Made by a program: the position numbers and the translations under genes. A stretch of 64,000 nt of DNA from Kistimonas asteriae. Lineage in GTDB: Bacteria; Pseudomonadota; Gammaproteobacteria; Pseudomonadales; Endozoicomonadaceae. Position 1 is the first letter of the stretch. Every line of letters begins with the position of its first letter. Below, one piece after another: positions 34,907 to 45,443 of the stretch. The stretch lies in the NCBI RefSeq assembly GCF_018263925.1, contig NZ_JAEVHF010000014.1, positions 91,336-155,335 on the forward strand. Direction: 5' to 3'. Below the pieces are notes generated by a model. That model saw only the letters and a program-made list of their open reading frames with translations, ran no database searches and had not been told where the DNA came from.

Positions 34907-37615
34907 ATGGACTCATCAACACCCAGCATTCCCGGCAACCGCCCTGCAGGAATGACCAGCCAGACCTCAGGCGTATCAAACAATACGCCTCAGCCAGAAG
35001 GCACCACCCATTCCCAGAGAGCGGTAAAAAAAGCCCAGGGTGACGAACTGTTTGTCAAAAAAATAAAAACACATGGGGAAGAGGCTCCAGCATCCCACGT
35101 CAGCACGCTATCACTCCACCAAAGAGCCCCGCGTGCAGCCGCTTCCGTCCATCGGACTATCAATCCTGCCGTCGAACAACTTCACCAGCTGGTCAAACAA
35201 CATTCCCACCCCCTGGCCACGGATGAAACGGTAACGGCGCAGGCAACATCGACGCCTTCTGAGCGGGGCGACCATACACCTCCTGCTTCACCGATAGCCT
35301 CGTCACCTGCACCTATACAGGACAAACAACTCAAGCGAGTGATCGGTAAACCCTGGCAAACGTTTCTGAAAGCAGTCTGGAATCACTATAAACTGTCTCC
35401 TTCGCTGGCTCGCATACCGGCAGGAGAAAAAGCCTGGCTAAGACAATCCTTCCTCAAACATCTTGCCAATAACCAGACCTACCCCAAAAACAACAAGGAA
35501 GCACAGCAGCTGTTTCTCCAGTATTTGAAACAACATAATTCACTGTTTCAACAAAGCTTGCCACATACGATTGAACACCTGACCCACCACGAAAACCGCC
35601 CCCAGTCATTATTGGCAGAATCACTTCACCCCCTGCTGGAAAATGCCGGACTCACACACCGTGAAATCAAGCTTGTCAGTCAGACTGCCGGCCTTGCGAC
35701 ACGAGTCAGCCACATGACCAGCTTGTCACCTTACGAAACCTTGAATAGCGGTGGATCCAGACAACCTGCGCACCTGACAAATGCGCTGAATGCCTTTAAA
35801 AGACGATTAGATAAAACTAAAAACCTCTCAGACGAGCTGCGTCGATGTCTGGATCTTGATATCACGAAGATGCTTCAAACCTGCACGGAACAGGAACAAC
35901 TCTTCACCATCCTGCAAAGTAACGATTTCAGAACGCCAGAAGCCTTCAGGGATTGCCTGGAAGCACAGTGCCAGGCAGCCTGGAAAACCCTGGCCAATTC
36001 GATGACAACACAGACCAAGCAAGCCAGAAAGATATTACTCAAGCTCTATATGGATCATCGAGAATCTATTGACCAACAGGGCGAGTTCATACCCGATATG
36101 GTCCAACAGGTCGCAGATTGTAATGCAAAGATTATAAAAACACTTGAGCAGGCCGGGCTCAGCAACACATACAACACCATGCTGACTGACGTACTAAGCA
36201 AATCCAGCAAGGCCTTTTCAAAGCAACAGGCTTTTCGTATTAACGGTATTTTGCATCATTCTGAAACCGCCTACTGCCCTGCTGCCCAGTTACGCTACCA
36301 CCACCCCGGCGAACCCCAGGGCGAGAGAGATCCCTTCGAACATAGCTACCAAGGGCGCATGAGCCCCTCCATGCGACGGGACAGTGACTCGGCGGTAAAC
36401 CTTTACACATCAAGCTTGTCCATGGATGGCAGAGAGGTTGAAAAGTCGGTCAGGGTAGGCATTCCCTACGCCTATGCCCATCCTGCCGACCAACGGGACA
36501 CCATTACCCATCGTCGACTCAATGAAGCCCTGACAGCCCTGCTGCTGCAACACAAGGCTGGCACCGAAGAACTGGCGAATGCCATGGACAATCCGGATGC
36601 CGTTATTGACATGCCGGTATGCTACACCAACCTCATGAGTCCGGATGCTTTGCGCAGCATGGGCAAGCACATTCCCATAAAAAAAATTCAGGAAACCATG
36701 GATGATGAGCGACAATGGTGCCGCGAAACCTGGAAGAGCATGAAAAAGCACTGGCAGGATAAAACAACGGCTCTCACCGTTTACTCTAGTGCCGGTACTC
36801 CCCATAAGGTCAACGTTAATGTTGAGCCTTTCATGTTTATCTGCCCCTGCAACCTGATCGCCCACAACAAATTTATCGCGCTAACCGGCGACACCTGGAA
36901 AGCTGCAGAAGAACAGAATCGTAAAGCACTCGGCCGGCTGATTGGCAGCCTGACGCCCGGTGATCCTGTCGAAGGATTTATTGGCAAACGACTTCACCAG
37001 TACCCGCCCGAAACCCAACAAAAGATCCAGCTACTGGCCGAGCACATGCGCGAACTGATGCGTACAGGCATGCACCACTGCGCCGAAAAAGATCCTTTCC
37101 TGTATAGCCGTACACTCAACGCCCTGCTTAACAGTATCGACATGCCGGTCATGGAAGGCTGCAAGAGCAACAAGGATAGAACCGGACTCAAAAAAGCCCA
37201 TGACCATACCCAGCTCTGCTATCTGGAGGCCTGTCAATCCGACACTCTGGAAACGGACTTCATTCGCCGGCATATCATGACAGAAAACCCGGACTTCGCG
37301 GCGTTATTACAGCAGATGGCGGTTAATGGCGGCCATACCACGATTCAAACCCAGAACACGGCCATGCCCGGTTATCGCATCACCCGCTCCGTAAGCGCTC
37401 GACTTGACCCGATATTTGAGTTGATTCAACGGGGCAAACCACTCTCCAAGAAACAGGAAAAAACATTACAGAAATCACTAGCCGAGAGAGCGACCCATAT
37501 TGCAGCCAGCCAGCATGCCCACGAACAGGACACGCCAAAACGACAACCAGAGCCATTCCGACCTGCCGTCAATGCGATCGACAATCCCAATCGCCCTCTG
37601 GTGCCACCGGTATAA
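34907..37615 (+). CDS. SopB/IpgD-like phosphoinositide phosphatase, putative secreted effector
   Basis: A 902-residue protein. The C-terminal third matches the SopB/IpgD family: the Cx5R active site C752-KSNKD-R758-T with a following GLKKAHDHT, an upstream PHKVNVNVEPF region in the place of the family's NxGVNE motif, and a downstream NTAMPGYR. SopB and IpgD are type III effectors that dephosphorylate inositol phosphates and phosphoinositides in the host. Residues 1-145 are Pro/Ser/Thr/Gln-rich and disordered, as in secretion-signal regions, and there is no Sec signal. The middle (about 150-560) is helical and unfamiliar. AAGGAGGAAGGGAAG precedes the ATG. No chaperone or secretion gene adjoins, so the export route is inferred. 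Confidence 0.75.
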   Translation: MDSSTPSIPGNRPAGMTSQTSGVSNNTPQPEGTTHSQRAVKKAQGDELFVKKIKTHGEEAPASHVSTLSLHQRAPRAAASVHRTINPAVEQLHQLVKQHSHPLATDETVTAQATSTPSERGDHTPPASPIASSPAPIQDKQLKRVIGKPWQTFLKAVWNHYKLSPSLARIPAGEKAWLRQSFLKHLANNQTYPKNNKEAQQLFLQYLKQHNSLFQQSLPHTIEHLTHHENRPQSLLAESLHPLLENAGLTHREIKLVSQTAGLATRVSHMTSLSPYETLNSGGSRQPAHLTNALNAFKRRLDKTKNLSDELRRCLDLDITKMLQTCTEQEQLFTILQSNDFRTPEAFRDCLEAQCQAAWKTLANSMTTQTKQARKILLKLYMDHRESIDQQGEFIPDMVQQVADCNAKIIKTLEQAGLSNTYNTMLTDVLSKSSKAFSKQQAFRINGILHHSETAYCPAAQLRYHHPGEPQGERDPFEHSYQGRMSPSMRRDSDSAVNLYTSSLSMDGREVEKSVRVGIPYAYAHPADQRDTITHRRLNEALTALLLQHKAGTEELANAMDNPDAVIDMPVCYTNLMSPDALRSMGKHIPIKKIQETMDDERQWCRETWKSMKKHWQDKTTALTVYSSAGTPHKVNVNVEPFMFICPCNLIAHNKFIALTGDTWKAAEEQNRKALGRLIGSLTPGDPVEGFIGKRLHQYPPETQQKIQLLAEHMRELMRTGMHHCAEKDPFLYSRTLNALLNSIDMPVMEGCKSNKDRTGLKKAHDHTQLCYLEACQSDTLETDFIRRHIMTENPDFAALLQQMAVNGGHTTIQTQNTAMPGYRITRSVSARLDPIFELIQRGKPLSKKQEKTLQKSLAERATHIAASQHAHEQDTPKRQPEPFRPAVNAIDNPNRPLVPPV

Positions 37616-37636
37616 CCGCAGTCACCAATAACGCCA

Positions 37637-37660
37637 TAAAAAACCCCGCTTTCGCGGGGT
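37637..37660 (-). terminator. Intrinsic terminator after purL
   Basis: A 7-bp GC-rich stem (37643-37649 with 37654-37660) and 4-nt loop, followed on the minus strand by T6. It ends the purL transcript and could also slow the convergent effector transcript. Confidence 0.85.
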
Positions 37661-37679
37661 ATTCAGTTTTCACTCGCTA

Positions 37680-40600
37680 TCAGTTAACCCAGACCCGGGC
37701 ATTACGGAACATCCGCATCCACGGGCCCTCCTCCTCCCAGTCATCGGGATGCCAGGAATTCTGAACCGCCCGGAACACCCGCTCCGGATGGGGCATCATG
37801 ATCGTGACACGACCATCATCCGTGGTCAGGCCGGTAATACCTTCCGGAGAGCCATTCGGGTTGAAGGGATAACGCTCGGTCACCTGGCCATGGTTGTCGA
37901 CATAGCGCAGGGCGACCAGACCACTACGGCTGGAACGACGCAGGGCGTCAGCATGGGCAAATTCCGCATGTCCTTCACCGTGGGCAATGGCAATAGGCAG
38001 ACGATCACCCACCATGCCGGACAGGAGGATCGAGGGACTCTTCTCAATCTGCACCATAGCCACCCGCGCTTCAAACTGCTCGGAGCGGTTACGGACAAAG
38101 TGAGGCCAGAGTGATGCGCCGGGAATCAGCTCTCGGAGATTGGACAGCATCTGGCAACCGTTACACACCCCCAGCGTGAAGGTATCACGCCGATCAAAGA
38201 AGGCGGCAAACTGCTCCCGTGTGCGGCCGTTAAACAGGATCGACTTCGCCCAGCCTTCACCCGCACCAAGCACGTCCCCATAAGAGAAACCGCCACAGGC
38301 AGCCAGACCGGTGAAATCAGCCAGCGAACGGTCACCGCTCATGAGATCACTCATGTGCACATCCACCGCAGCAAAGCCGGCACGGTCAAACGCCGCCGCC
38401 ATTTCGACCTGGCCATTCACACCCTGCTCACGCAGTATCGCAATCCGGGGTTTTGCTCCCCGGGCAATGTAGGGCGCGGCGATATCCCGATTATGGTCCC
38501 AGGCAACTACAGCGTGTAGACCGGGATCCCGGTCGTCCAGCAGGTTATCAAATTCCTGCCGGGCACATTCGGCATTGTCGCGCAGCGCCTGAATCCGATA
38601 ACTGGTTTCAGACCAGATCCGGTGGTAGCGAATCCGGTTGCCGGTCAACACGTCATGCCCACGGAAGACGAACTCAACATTCTGTTCATCCGCCAGTGTA
38701 CCGATGCTATGAACGCAGCCTGACAAACCGAACTCGGCCAGGCAGTCCATCACATAGCCCTTGTCCTCACGGCGCACCTGGATCACGGCACCCAGCTCTT
38801 CGTTGAACAGTGCTGGCAGCAAGTCAGACGGGGTTTCCGCCAGCTTATCCAGCTCAACCCGGATACCGGTATGACCGGCGAAGGCCATTTCCAGCAACGT
38901 GGTCAACAGACCACCGTCTGAACGGTCGTGGTAAGCAACAATCTTCTGCTCATCCATCAGCTGCTGAATCGCATCAAAGAACGCTTTCAGGTCTTCCGGA
39001 CTATCCAGGTCAGCCGGCACATCACCCAACTGACGATAAACCTGTGCCAATGCCGAGCCGCCCAGTCGATTCTGGCCACGACCCAGGTCGATCAGCACCA
39101 GCTCAGTGTCGCCCAGATCCGTCCGCAGCTGGGGCGTAACGGTCTTGCGAATATCCTGCACCGGCGCGAACGCAGAAATAATCAGGGACAGCGGTGACGT
39201 AACAGACTTCTCCGTGCCATCCTCGTTCCAGGCTGTCCGCATGGACATGGAGTCCTTGCCCACGGGAATAGTGATACCCAGTGCCGGACACAGCTCCATA
39301 CCAACCGCTTTCACGGTGTCATACAGACGCTCGCCTTCCCCGGGATGTGACGCGGCAGACATCCAGTTGGCCGACAGGCGAATATCCGACAGGCTGCCAA
39401 TCCGGGCGCTGGCAATATTGGTGATCGCCTCACCAATGGCCATCCGACCGGACGCCGGGCCATCCAGCAGGGCAACCGGCGTACGCTCACCCATGGACAT
39501 GGCTTCACCGGTATAGACATCAAAACTGGTGGCGGTCACCGCACAGTCCGCCACCGGCACCTGCCACGGCCCCACCATCTGGTCACGGTTGACCAGACCG
39601 GTGATCGAACGGTCGCCGATGGTAATCAGGAAGCTCTTGCCGGCCACCGTCGGCAGTCGCAGTACACGCTCTGTCGCTTCCGCCAGATCGATACCGGATA
39701 GCTTCAGCCCCTGGCGCTCAAAATCGGTTCGTTCCACCGACCGGTGCATACGGGGCGCCTTGCCCAGCAGGACTTCCAGCGGCATATCAACCGGGTTGTT
39801 GCCAAAGTGGGCATCAGACAGGCGCAGATGCTCTTCATCCGTGGCGGTACCCACCACCGCGAAAGGACAGCGTTCCCGGCGGCAGATCGCTTCAAAGCGC
39901 GCCATATCCTCCGGTTCAACGGCCATGACATAGCGTTCCTGGGACTCATTACACCAGACCGCCAGCGGCGGCATGCCGGGTTCATCATTGGGGATGTTGC
40001 GCAGTTCAAAATTGCCGCCACGGCCACCGTCACTCACCAGTTCTGGGAACGCGTTGGACAGGCCACCGGCACCGACATCGTGAATAAAGCGAATCGGGTT
40101 CTTGTCACCCAGCTGCCAGCAGCGGTCGATGACTTCCTGGCAACGGCGCTCCATTTCGGGGTTTTCCCGCTGTACAGAGGCAAAATCCAGGTCTTCCTGC
40201 CCTTCACCGGTACTCATGGACGACGCCGCACCACCACCCAGACCGATCTGCATGGCCGGGCCACCCAGAACGATCAGCTTGGCGCCAGCAGCGAATTCGG
40301 CTTTCTGCACATGATCAGCACGAATATTGCCCAGACCACCGGCAATCATGATCGGCTTGTGGTAACCGCGCACTTCCTCACCGGCCGGGCCATTGACCTG
40401 CTCTTCATAGGTCCGGAAATATCCGCAGAGATTGGGACGACCGAATTCATTGTTGAAACTGGCGCCGCCCAGCGGCCCCTCAATCATGATATCCAGAGCG
40501 GAGACAATACGGTCCGGCTTGCCAAAATCCCCTTCCCAGGGTTGTTCATAACCGGGAATCCGCAGGTTAGAGACAGAGAAACCGGTCAGGCCCGCCTTCG

Positions 40601-41582
40601 GCTTGGCACCACGGCCGGTTGCGCCTTCGTCGCGGATCTCACCACCGGAACCGGTGGAGGCGCCGGGATAAGGGGCAATGGCGGTGGGATGGTTGTGGGT
40701 TTCCACTTTCATCAGGATATGAACATCTTCCTCATGAAAGCCGTATTCGCAGGAGTCAGGGTCGGGGAAAAAGCGGCCGGCGCGGGAGCCAGCGATGACA
40801 GCAGCGTTATCCTTGTAGGCAGACAGCACGCCATCAGAATGCATCTCCCAGGTATTGCGGATCATGCCAAACAGGGATTTATCCTGTGCTTCACCGTCAA
40901 TGTCCCAGGAGGCGTTGAAGATCTTGTGCCGGCAGTGTTCCGAGTTGGCCTGGGCAAACATCATCAGCTCAACATCGGTGGGATCCCGTTGCAGGCGGGT
41001 GAAATTGTCCACCAGGTAATCAATTTCATCCTCTGCCAGCGCCAGTCCTAATTCGGTGTTGGCCAGTTCCAGCGCCGCGTGGCCCTCTGCCATGATCGGC
41101 ACGGAGGTCAGTGGCCGTGGCTCGGCATCGCGGAAGAGACACTCGGCCGCCTCCAGGCTGTGAAGTACGGTCTCCGTCATCGGATCATGCAAGCTATCAC
41201 CGATCCTTGCCAGCGCTTCGGTACCGGGTTCCCCATCCATCTGGACATAATAAGCAATGCCCCTTTCCAGACGCTGGATCTGGTCAAGGCCACAGTTATG
41301 GGTAATATCGGTCGCTTTGCTGGACCAGGGGGAAATGGTGCCGGAACGTGGCACCACGAGGAAAAGTTGTCCGACAGGGGCCTGGGCCTCAATGCCCGGG
41401 CCATAGCGCAGCAACCGTTGCAGGATACCCTGCTCCTCGCTGGTCAGCGGAGCGGTCAGTCGCGCAAAATGCATGAAGTCAGCGTACACACCGGTGACAC
41501 CGGTCACCTGCTGCTGAAGCGCCTTCAGCAATCTCTCAGAACGGAAAGAAGAAAGCGCGGGATTGCCGCGTAGAATCTCCAT
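37680..41582 (-). CDS. purL: Phosphoribosylformylglycinamidine synthase
   Basis: The large single-chain FGAM synthase of proteobacteria; it converts FGAR, glutamine and ATP to FGAM in purine synthesis. At 1300 residues it is close to the 1295 of E. coli. The N-terminal PurS-like domain is followed by duplicated AIR synthase-like domains ([37 protein letters not shown]) and a C-terminal class I glutaminase with Cys1140 in GVCNGCQML and a closing [12 protein letters not shown] 41582 begins [13 protein letters not shown] as in E. coli; the longer frame is not used. Confidence 0.97.
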   Translation of the reverse strand: MEILRGNPALSSFRSERLLKALQQQVTGVTGVYADFMHFARLTAPLTSEEQGILQRLLRYGPGIEAQAPVGQLFLVVPRSGTISPWSSKATDITHNCGLDQIQRLERGIAYYVQMDGEPGTEALARIGDSLHDPMTETVLHSLEAAECLFRDAEPRPLTSVPIMAEGHAALELANTELGLALAEDEIDYLVDNFTRLQRDPTDVELMMFAQANSEHCRHKIFNASWDIDGEAQDKSLFGMIRNTWEMHSDGVLSAYKDNAAVIAGSRAGRFFPDPDSCEYGFHEEDVHILMKVETHNHPTAIAPYPGASTGSGGEIRDEGATGRGAKPKAGLTGFSVSNLRIPGYEQPWEGDFGKPDRIVSALDIMIEGPLGGASFNNEFGRPNLCGYFRTYEEQVNGPAGEEVRGYHKPIMIAGGLGNIRADHVQKAEFAAGAKLIVLGGPAMQIGLGGGAASSMSTGEGQEDLDFASVQRENPEMERRCQEVIDRCWQLGDKNPIRFIHDVGAGGLSNAFPELVSDGGRGGNFELRNIPNDEPGMPPLAVWCNESQERYVMAVEPEDMARFEAICRRERCPFAVVGTATDEEHLRLSDAHFGNNPVDMPLEVLLGKAPRMHRSVERTDFERQGLKLSGIDLAEATERVLRLPTVAGKSFLITIGDRSITGLVNRDQMVGPWQVPVADCAVTATSFDVYTGEAMSMGERTPVALLDGPASGRMAIGEAITNIASARIGSLSDIRLSANWMSAASHPGEGERLYDTVKAVGMELCPALGITIPVGKDSMSMRTAWNEDGTEKSVTSPLSLIISAFAPVQDIRKTVTPQLRTDLGDTELVLIDLGRGQNRLGGSALAQVYRQLGDVPADLDSPEDLKAFFDAIQQLMDEQKIVAYHDRSDGGLLTTLLEMAFAGHTGIRVELDKLAETPSDLLPALFNEELGAVIQVRREDKGYVMDCLAEFGLSGCVHSIGTLADEQNVEFVFRGHDVLTGNRIRYHRIWSETSYRIQALRDNAECARQEFDNLLDDRDPGLHAVVAWDHNRDIAAPYIARGAKPRIAILREQGVNGQVEMAAAFDRAGFAAVDVHMSDLMSGDRSLADFTGLAACGGFSYGDVLGAGEGWAKSILFNGRTREQFAAFFDRRDTFTLGVCNGCQMLSNLRELIPGASLWPHFVRNRSEQFEARVAMVQIEKSPSILLSGMVGDRLPIAIAHGEGHAEFAHADALRRSSRSGLVALRYVDNHGQVTERYPFNPNGSPEGITGLTTDDGRVTIMMPHPERVFRAVQNSWHPDDWEEEGPWMRMFRNARVWVN

Positions 41583-41803
41583 GGTCAGACGAACCCTCGA
41601 AATCCGGGAGAGGTGGGTAAGTACCGCAAATAGTCTGCGCGGGTACTCAGGGTGCGCGTATAATACAGAAAGCCGTGTGACTGAACCACCCGGCAAATCC
41701 CTGATTCACTTCTCTTTGACGCTATTATCCGGCTTTCGTTCACACACCATAACGCGCCTGACCAGTCTGCGCTGACCATCGCCATGAAGGAGTACCAGTT
41801 ATC

Positions 41804-42664
41804 TTGTTGAGAATGATACGCCTTCGCCATAAGAATCCGCGCGGTTCCATTGCCCCATGGCGAATCATCAGTGTGCTGCTGCTGACGGGCTGTGACAAGT
41901 CGCCGGACGTGGGGATCGCCTGCCCTGCCTCGCTGCCGTCCATGGTGGCCAATCAGCAAATCGGATCACTGGCGCATACCCGTGACAGCAATCGATCCTA
42001 CCGGCAACTGAGCTGGATTTATTATCTGGACAACAGCGCAGCAACGCCGCTCTTTGATCCTCCGCTGGATGTGATTCCCGGCTCGCTCTCCGTTGCCGAA
42101 AGCCTCAGCATCAACACCCATATTGCACAGCGCCTGCCGCGGTTTGAGTCACTGTTCCGTCGCATTGCCAAAGAGCATCAAATCGACTGGCGCCTGCTGG
42201 CCGCCATCAGCTACCAGGAATCCCACTGGTCGCCCAGGGCCCGGTCACCCACGGGTGTCAGAGGCATGATGATGCTGACGCTCACCACGGCCCGGGAAGT
42301 CGGTGTCCGCAATCGGCTGGATGTCGCACAGAGTGTGCGCGGCGGAGCGGTGTACCTCACCCGAATCTATGACCGGCTGCCTGAAACGATCCACGAACCG
42401 GATCGCACCTGGATTGCCCTGGCCGCCTATAACGTCGGCATGGGGCATGTTTATGACGCCCGGGATCTCACCCTGCAGGCTGGCGGCAATCCGGACAAGT
42501 GGGAAGACCTGCGTTTTCAACTGCTACTGCTTGAACAGTCCTGGTGGTACCGGCAGACCCGGTACGGCTATGCCCGAGGATCGGAACCGGTGCGCTATGT
42601 CGAGAATATTCGCCTGTTCTACCAACACCTGCAACAGCCACAGGTACTGGCGCAGTCTGACTGA
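41804..42664 (+). CDS. MltF-like membrane-bound lytic transglycosylase lacking most of the substrate-binding domain
   Basis: A 286-residue putative lipoprotein (lipobox LLTGC, Cys30) ending in a GH23 transglycosylase domain. The catalytic Glu139 is in [24 protein letters not shown], and [13 protein letters not shown] and [16 protein letters not shown] complete the fold. MltF cleaves peptidoglycan glycan strands to form anhydromuramyl ends. Normal MltF is about 480-520 residues with an N-terminal solute-binding-like domain; here only about 75 residues separate the lipobox from the catalytic domain. Its place beside purL is the usual one for mltF. The start is a TTG with AAGGAG 11 nt upstream. 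Confidence 0.85.
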   Translation: MLRMIRLRHKNPRGSIAPWRIISVLLLTGCDKSPDVGIACPASLPSMVANQQIGSLAHTRDSNRSYRQLSWIYYLDNSAATPLFDPPLDVIPGSLSVAESLSINTHIAQRLPRFESLFRRIAKEHQIDWRLLAAISYQESHWSPRARSPTGVRGMMMLTLTTAREVGVRNRLDVAQSVRGGAVYLTRIYDRLPETIHEPDRTWIALAAYNVGMGHVYDARDLTLQAGGNPDKWEDLRFQLLLLEQSWWYRQTRYGYARGSEPVRYVENIRLFYQHLQQPQVLAQSD

Positions 42665-42665
42665 T

Positions 42666-43163
42666 TCAGCAGCAACCCTGTTGTTTGGCCTGTTTCTTTT
42701 CCAGGCGCCGACGGCGGAAAAAATCCGACAATAGTTGTGAACATTCCTCTTCCAGCACCCCACCGGCCACTGCCACCGAGTGGTTCAGCCATGGCATGTC
42801 CAGCAGCCGGACCTGACTGGCAACGGCACCAGCCTTGGGTTCACTGGCGCCATAGATCAGCCGTCGAATCCGGCTGTGGACGACGGCGCCAGCACACATG
42901 GTGCAAGGTTCCAGGGTGACGTAGAGATCACAGTCCACCAGCCGGTAATTGTTGAGGGTCACCGCCGCATCCCGCAGTGCCTGGATCTCGGCATGGGCGA
43001 CCGGATCCACCCGGCTGATCGGGCTGTTGTAACCCCGCCCGACGATGCGGTTTTCATGCACCACGATGGCGCCTACCGGCACTTCATCCAAGGCGGCCCC
43101 CAGTCGCGCCAGGCGCAAGGCTTCCTGCATCCAGTGCTGATCCGTATCCTGCATCACCTGCAT
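42666..43163 (-). CDS. tadA: tRNA-specific adenosine deaminase
   Basis: Deaminates A34 to inosine in tRNA-Arg(ACG). The zinc site is complete: His57-Ala-Glu59 and Cys87-x2-Cys90 (EPCTMC), the same numbering as E. coli TadA, which supports the ATG at 43163. The C-terminal helix region ends in a basic, Cys-rich tail (RRRRLEKKQAKQQGCC). It is convergent with the mltF-like gene with 1 bp between stops. Confidence 0.95.
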   Translation of the reverse strand: MQVMQDTDQHWMQEALRLARLGAALDEVPVGAIVVHENRIVGRGYNSPISRVDPVAHAEIQALRDAAVTLNNYRLVDCDLYVTLEPCTMCAGAVVHSRIRRLIYGASEPKAGAVASQVRLLDMPWLNHSVAVAGGVLEEECSQLLSDFFRRRRLEKKQAKQQGCC

Positions 43164-43223
43164 TAAAATACCGCCATCATCCAAAAAGGCGGAATTATAG
43201 CGGGACTGCCTGATGAGACAACG

Positions 43224-44072
43224 TCAGAGCCAGGCAATCTCACCGGTCAGGTGCGGCCGGCCGCCCGTTGACGTCAGCTGGAAATCGACGCCCGACTGAT
43301 ATAACTGCCGGCTGAAACACACATCAGACGGTAAGTAGACAGGGGTTTTGAACCGCACATCGACCGAGAACGGCTTCTTCCCAATCGTCGGTGCCAGGGC
43401 CGCCAGGCAACGGGCCTTGGACCACATGCCGTGGGTAATGGGGCGCCGAAAACCAAACAGTTTCGCCGTAAACGGGTACAGGTGGATGGGGTTGCGATCC
43501 CCGGAAACTGCCCCATACCGGCGCCCAAGATCGGGCGACAGCGACCAGGTTTCCTCCGGTTCGGGCGGCGTTTCATCCTGACGCCTGGTTTTTTTCCCAG
43601 CCGCCTTCCCCGGCATTCGCGAGAGTGTCGTACTGACGCTGTCCCACACCGGTTCCCCGTTCGCTTCAATGCGGGTAGTGAAGTCAAACTCCAGCCCGGC
43701 ATCCACCCGGCGGGTTTCCCCGACGGTGCAGTCAATCCACAGCAGCTCCTCTTGCCCGACCGGCCGGTACTGGCGAATCCGGTTGCGAACATGTACCAGC
43801 CCCATGGGCGCCAGCGGCATGGCGTTGTCCATCAACAGGTGCATCTGCAACGGAAAGGACAGAATATGTAGAAATGTCGGCGCCAACGTTTCCTGCTGTT
43901 CAAACCCACAGACCCGGTTATAGGCCTGCACCTGATCGTAATCAGCCCGCACTCCGGCCACACTGACAGACAGTGCCGGCAACGACTCGCCCACCGGGCG
44001 CCCGCGCTTGACGGCAGCCCCCGCATAAAGCCGCCACAGGGAAGGAATGGACGATAATGATTCTGCCTGCAT
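43224..44072 (-). CDS. MaoC-like (R)-specific hydratase domain protein
   Basis: A 282-residue double-hotdog protein. The C-terminal half carries the hydratase motif AVSGDRNPIHLYPFTAKLFGFRRPITHGMW, with the catalytic Asp and His pair of (R)-specific enoyl-CoA hydratases. The N-terminal half is the degenerate hotdog typical of this longer type. It likely hydrates trans-2-enoyl-CoA in fatty-acid metabolism. It is divergent from an AraC-type regulator 255 bp away, which may control it. Confidence 0.85.
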   Translation of the reverse strand: MQAESLSSIPSLWRLYAGAAVKRGRPVGESLPALSVSVAGVRADYDQVQAYNRVCGFEQQETLAPTFLHILSFPLQMHLLMDNAMPLAPMGLVHVRNRIRQYRPVGQEELLWIDCTVGETRRVDAGLEFDFTTRIEANGEPVWDSVSTTLSRMPGKAAGKKTRRQDETPPEPEETWSLSPDLGRRYGAVSGDRNPIHLYPFTAKLFGFRRPITHGMWSKARCLAALAPTIGKKPFSVDVRFKTPVYLPSDVCFSRQLYQSGVDFQLTSTGGRPHLTGEIAWL

Positions 44073-44327
44073 AATGAATAGCCGCTGCCTGGGACAAGTC
44101 TTCGATTCTTACATGCACCCGTACCGTCACATTGGCTGATTCACCGCTGCATCCCTGCCCGATTGCCAATGACGCCGCCGTAACCGATTGTCATCCCCCC
44201 CAATCCTCTCTAAGATAGCGAAACGAATACGGCACGATCAGGCAATAACACCCCGTACAGCCAAGGTGCTGCCAATAACAGCCGCCGCAATGGACTGACG
44301 GAATAACAACAGAAGCCGGGCAGTAAC

Positions 44328-45395
44328 ATGAGCGAATTAAAAGACGCAGGTATCCTGGTACGGATGGCACACCAGGCCTTCATGAATGCCGGGATTGATC
44401 CCACACCGATCTACCGACGCTGTAATATCACGGCGCAACTGCTGGCCGACCAGCGCACCCGCACCCCCCATCATGCACAAACCCTGTTCTGGCAGGCCTG
44501 CGAGGACGTCACCGGCGACCCGTTGATCGGACTGCACCTGGGAGAAAATACGCCATTGTTCCGTGGTCAGGTGCTGGAATACCTGTTCCTGAGCAGCCAC
44601 ACCTTTGAGGAAGGCCTGCAACGGGCATTGCGCTACCAGCGTCTTCTCAGTGACGCCATCAGCGGCCGGCTGGAAACCAGCGGGGACCGCTGTGCGCTGG
44701 TTGTTGCACCGTCCACGGGCGATGCCGTCAGCATCCGGCACCTGAGCGACAGCATCATGCTGGGTGTGATCCGTTTTTTCCGGCATGTCACGGATGGCGC
44801 ATTTACCCCGCTGGCCATCACCTTCTCCCATGAGGGTGCGGAGGATGACAGTGAATACCGTCGGGTGTTCGGCTGCCCGGTCGCCTTTGGGGGGGAAGCC
44901 GATGAACTGGTCTTTGATCCCGCCGTTCTCAGTTATCGCTCCCTGCATGCCGAACCGGAGCTGATGCGCGCCCATGAGCAGGTGGCATCCGAGCAGATGG
45001 CCCGGCTGGAAAAACAGGATGTGGTCATGGCGGTCACCCGGGTCATTGGCGAACTGCTGGACTCCGGCCAGGTCAGTCTGGAATCCGTGGCGGAACGGCT
45101 GGACATTACGGCCAGAACCCTGCGCAGCCGGCTGGCTGAAGCGGAAACCAGTTTCAACCAGCTGCTGGCCAGCTACCGGAGCAATCTGGCCCGTCGGTTA
45201 CTGGCACGGACAGATGAATCCATTGACGAGATTGTCTACCTGACCGGGTTTTCCGAACCCAGCACCTTCTACCGAGCCTTTAAACGCTGGACGGACTTAA
45301 CACCCATTGAGTACCGCCGCAGCAAAAAACGCGAACGCGCAGCGGCAAGAAAAGTATCCACAAAAACAAACAGTCCGGAGGCAACACCGGCCTGA
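44328..45395 (+). CDS. AraC family transcriptional regulator
   Basis: A 355-residue regulator. Residues about 25-210 form the AraC-type N-terminal domain of the arabinose-binding/OruR class (HAQTLFWQACEDVTGDPLIGLHLGE; FRGQVLEYLFLSSHTFEEGLQRALRY). A C-terminal double helix-turn-helix (about 245-335) has SLESVAERLDITARTLRSRLAEAETSF and a second helix pair IVYLTGFSEPSTFYRAFKRWTDLTPIEYR, the AraC signature. A basic tail follows. Such proteins usually sense a small metabolite and act on the adjacent divergent operon, here the MaoC-like gene. Confidence 0.92.
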   Translation: MSELKDAGILVRMAHQAFMNAGIDPTPIYRRCNITAQLLADQRTRTPHHAQTLFWQACEDVTGDPLIGLHLGENTPLFRGQVLEYLFLSSHTFEEGLQRALRYQRLLSDAISGRLETSGDRCALVVAPSTGDAVSIRHLSDSIMLGVIRFFRHVTDGAFTPLAITFSHEGAEDDSEYRRVFGCPVAFGGEADELVFDPAVLSYRSLHAEPELMRAHEQVASEQMARLEKQDVVMAVTRVIGELLDSGQVSLESVAERLDITARTLRSRLAEAETSFNQLLASYRSNLARRLLARTDESIDEIVYLTGFSEPSTFYRAFKRWTDLTPIEYRRSKKRERAAARKVSTKTNSPEATPA

Positions 45396-45403
45396 TCCTA
45401 TCC

Positions 45404-45432
45404 GCCGGTTTGCCACAGGATGACAAACCGGC
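45404..45432. terminator. Hairpin between the AraC gene and the adhesin
   Basis: A 9-bp perfect stem (45404-45412 with 45424-45432) and 11-nt loop lie between two convergent stops 48 bp apart. There is no T-run on either side. Confidence 0.45.
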
Positions 45433-45443
45433 CGTTGAACCCG

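Noticed and set aside
39744..41051. A 435-codon open frame antisense to purL
   Set aside because: It lies wholly inside purL, has no ribosome-binding site or recognisable domain, and reflects the GC-rich third codon positions of purL.
41659..41664. A TATAAT hexamer in the purL/mltF intergenic region
   Set aside because: No acceptable -35 at 16-18 bp on the plus strand, so it was not called a promoter.
41583..41696. An N-terminal extension of PurL by 38 residues
   Set aside because: The internal ATG gives the exact family start MEILRG; the extra residues have no counterpart in PurL.
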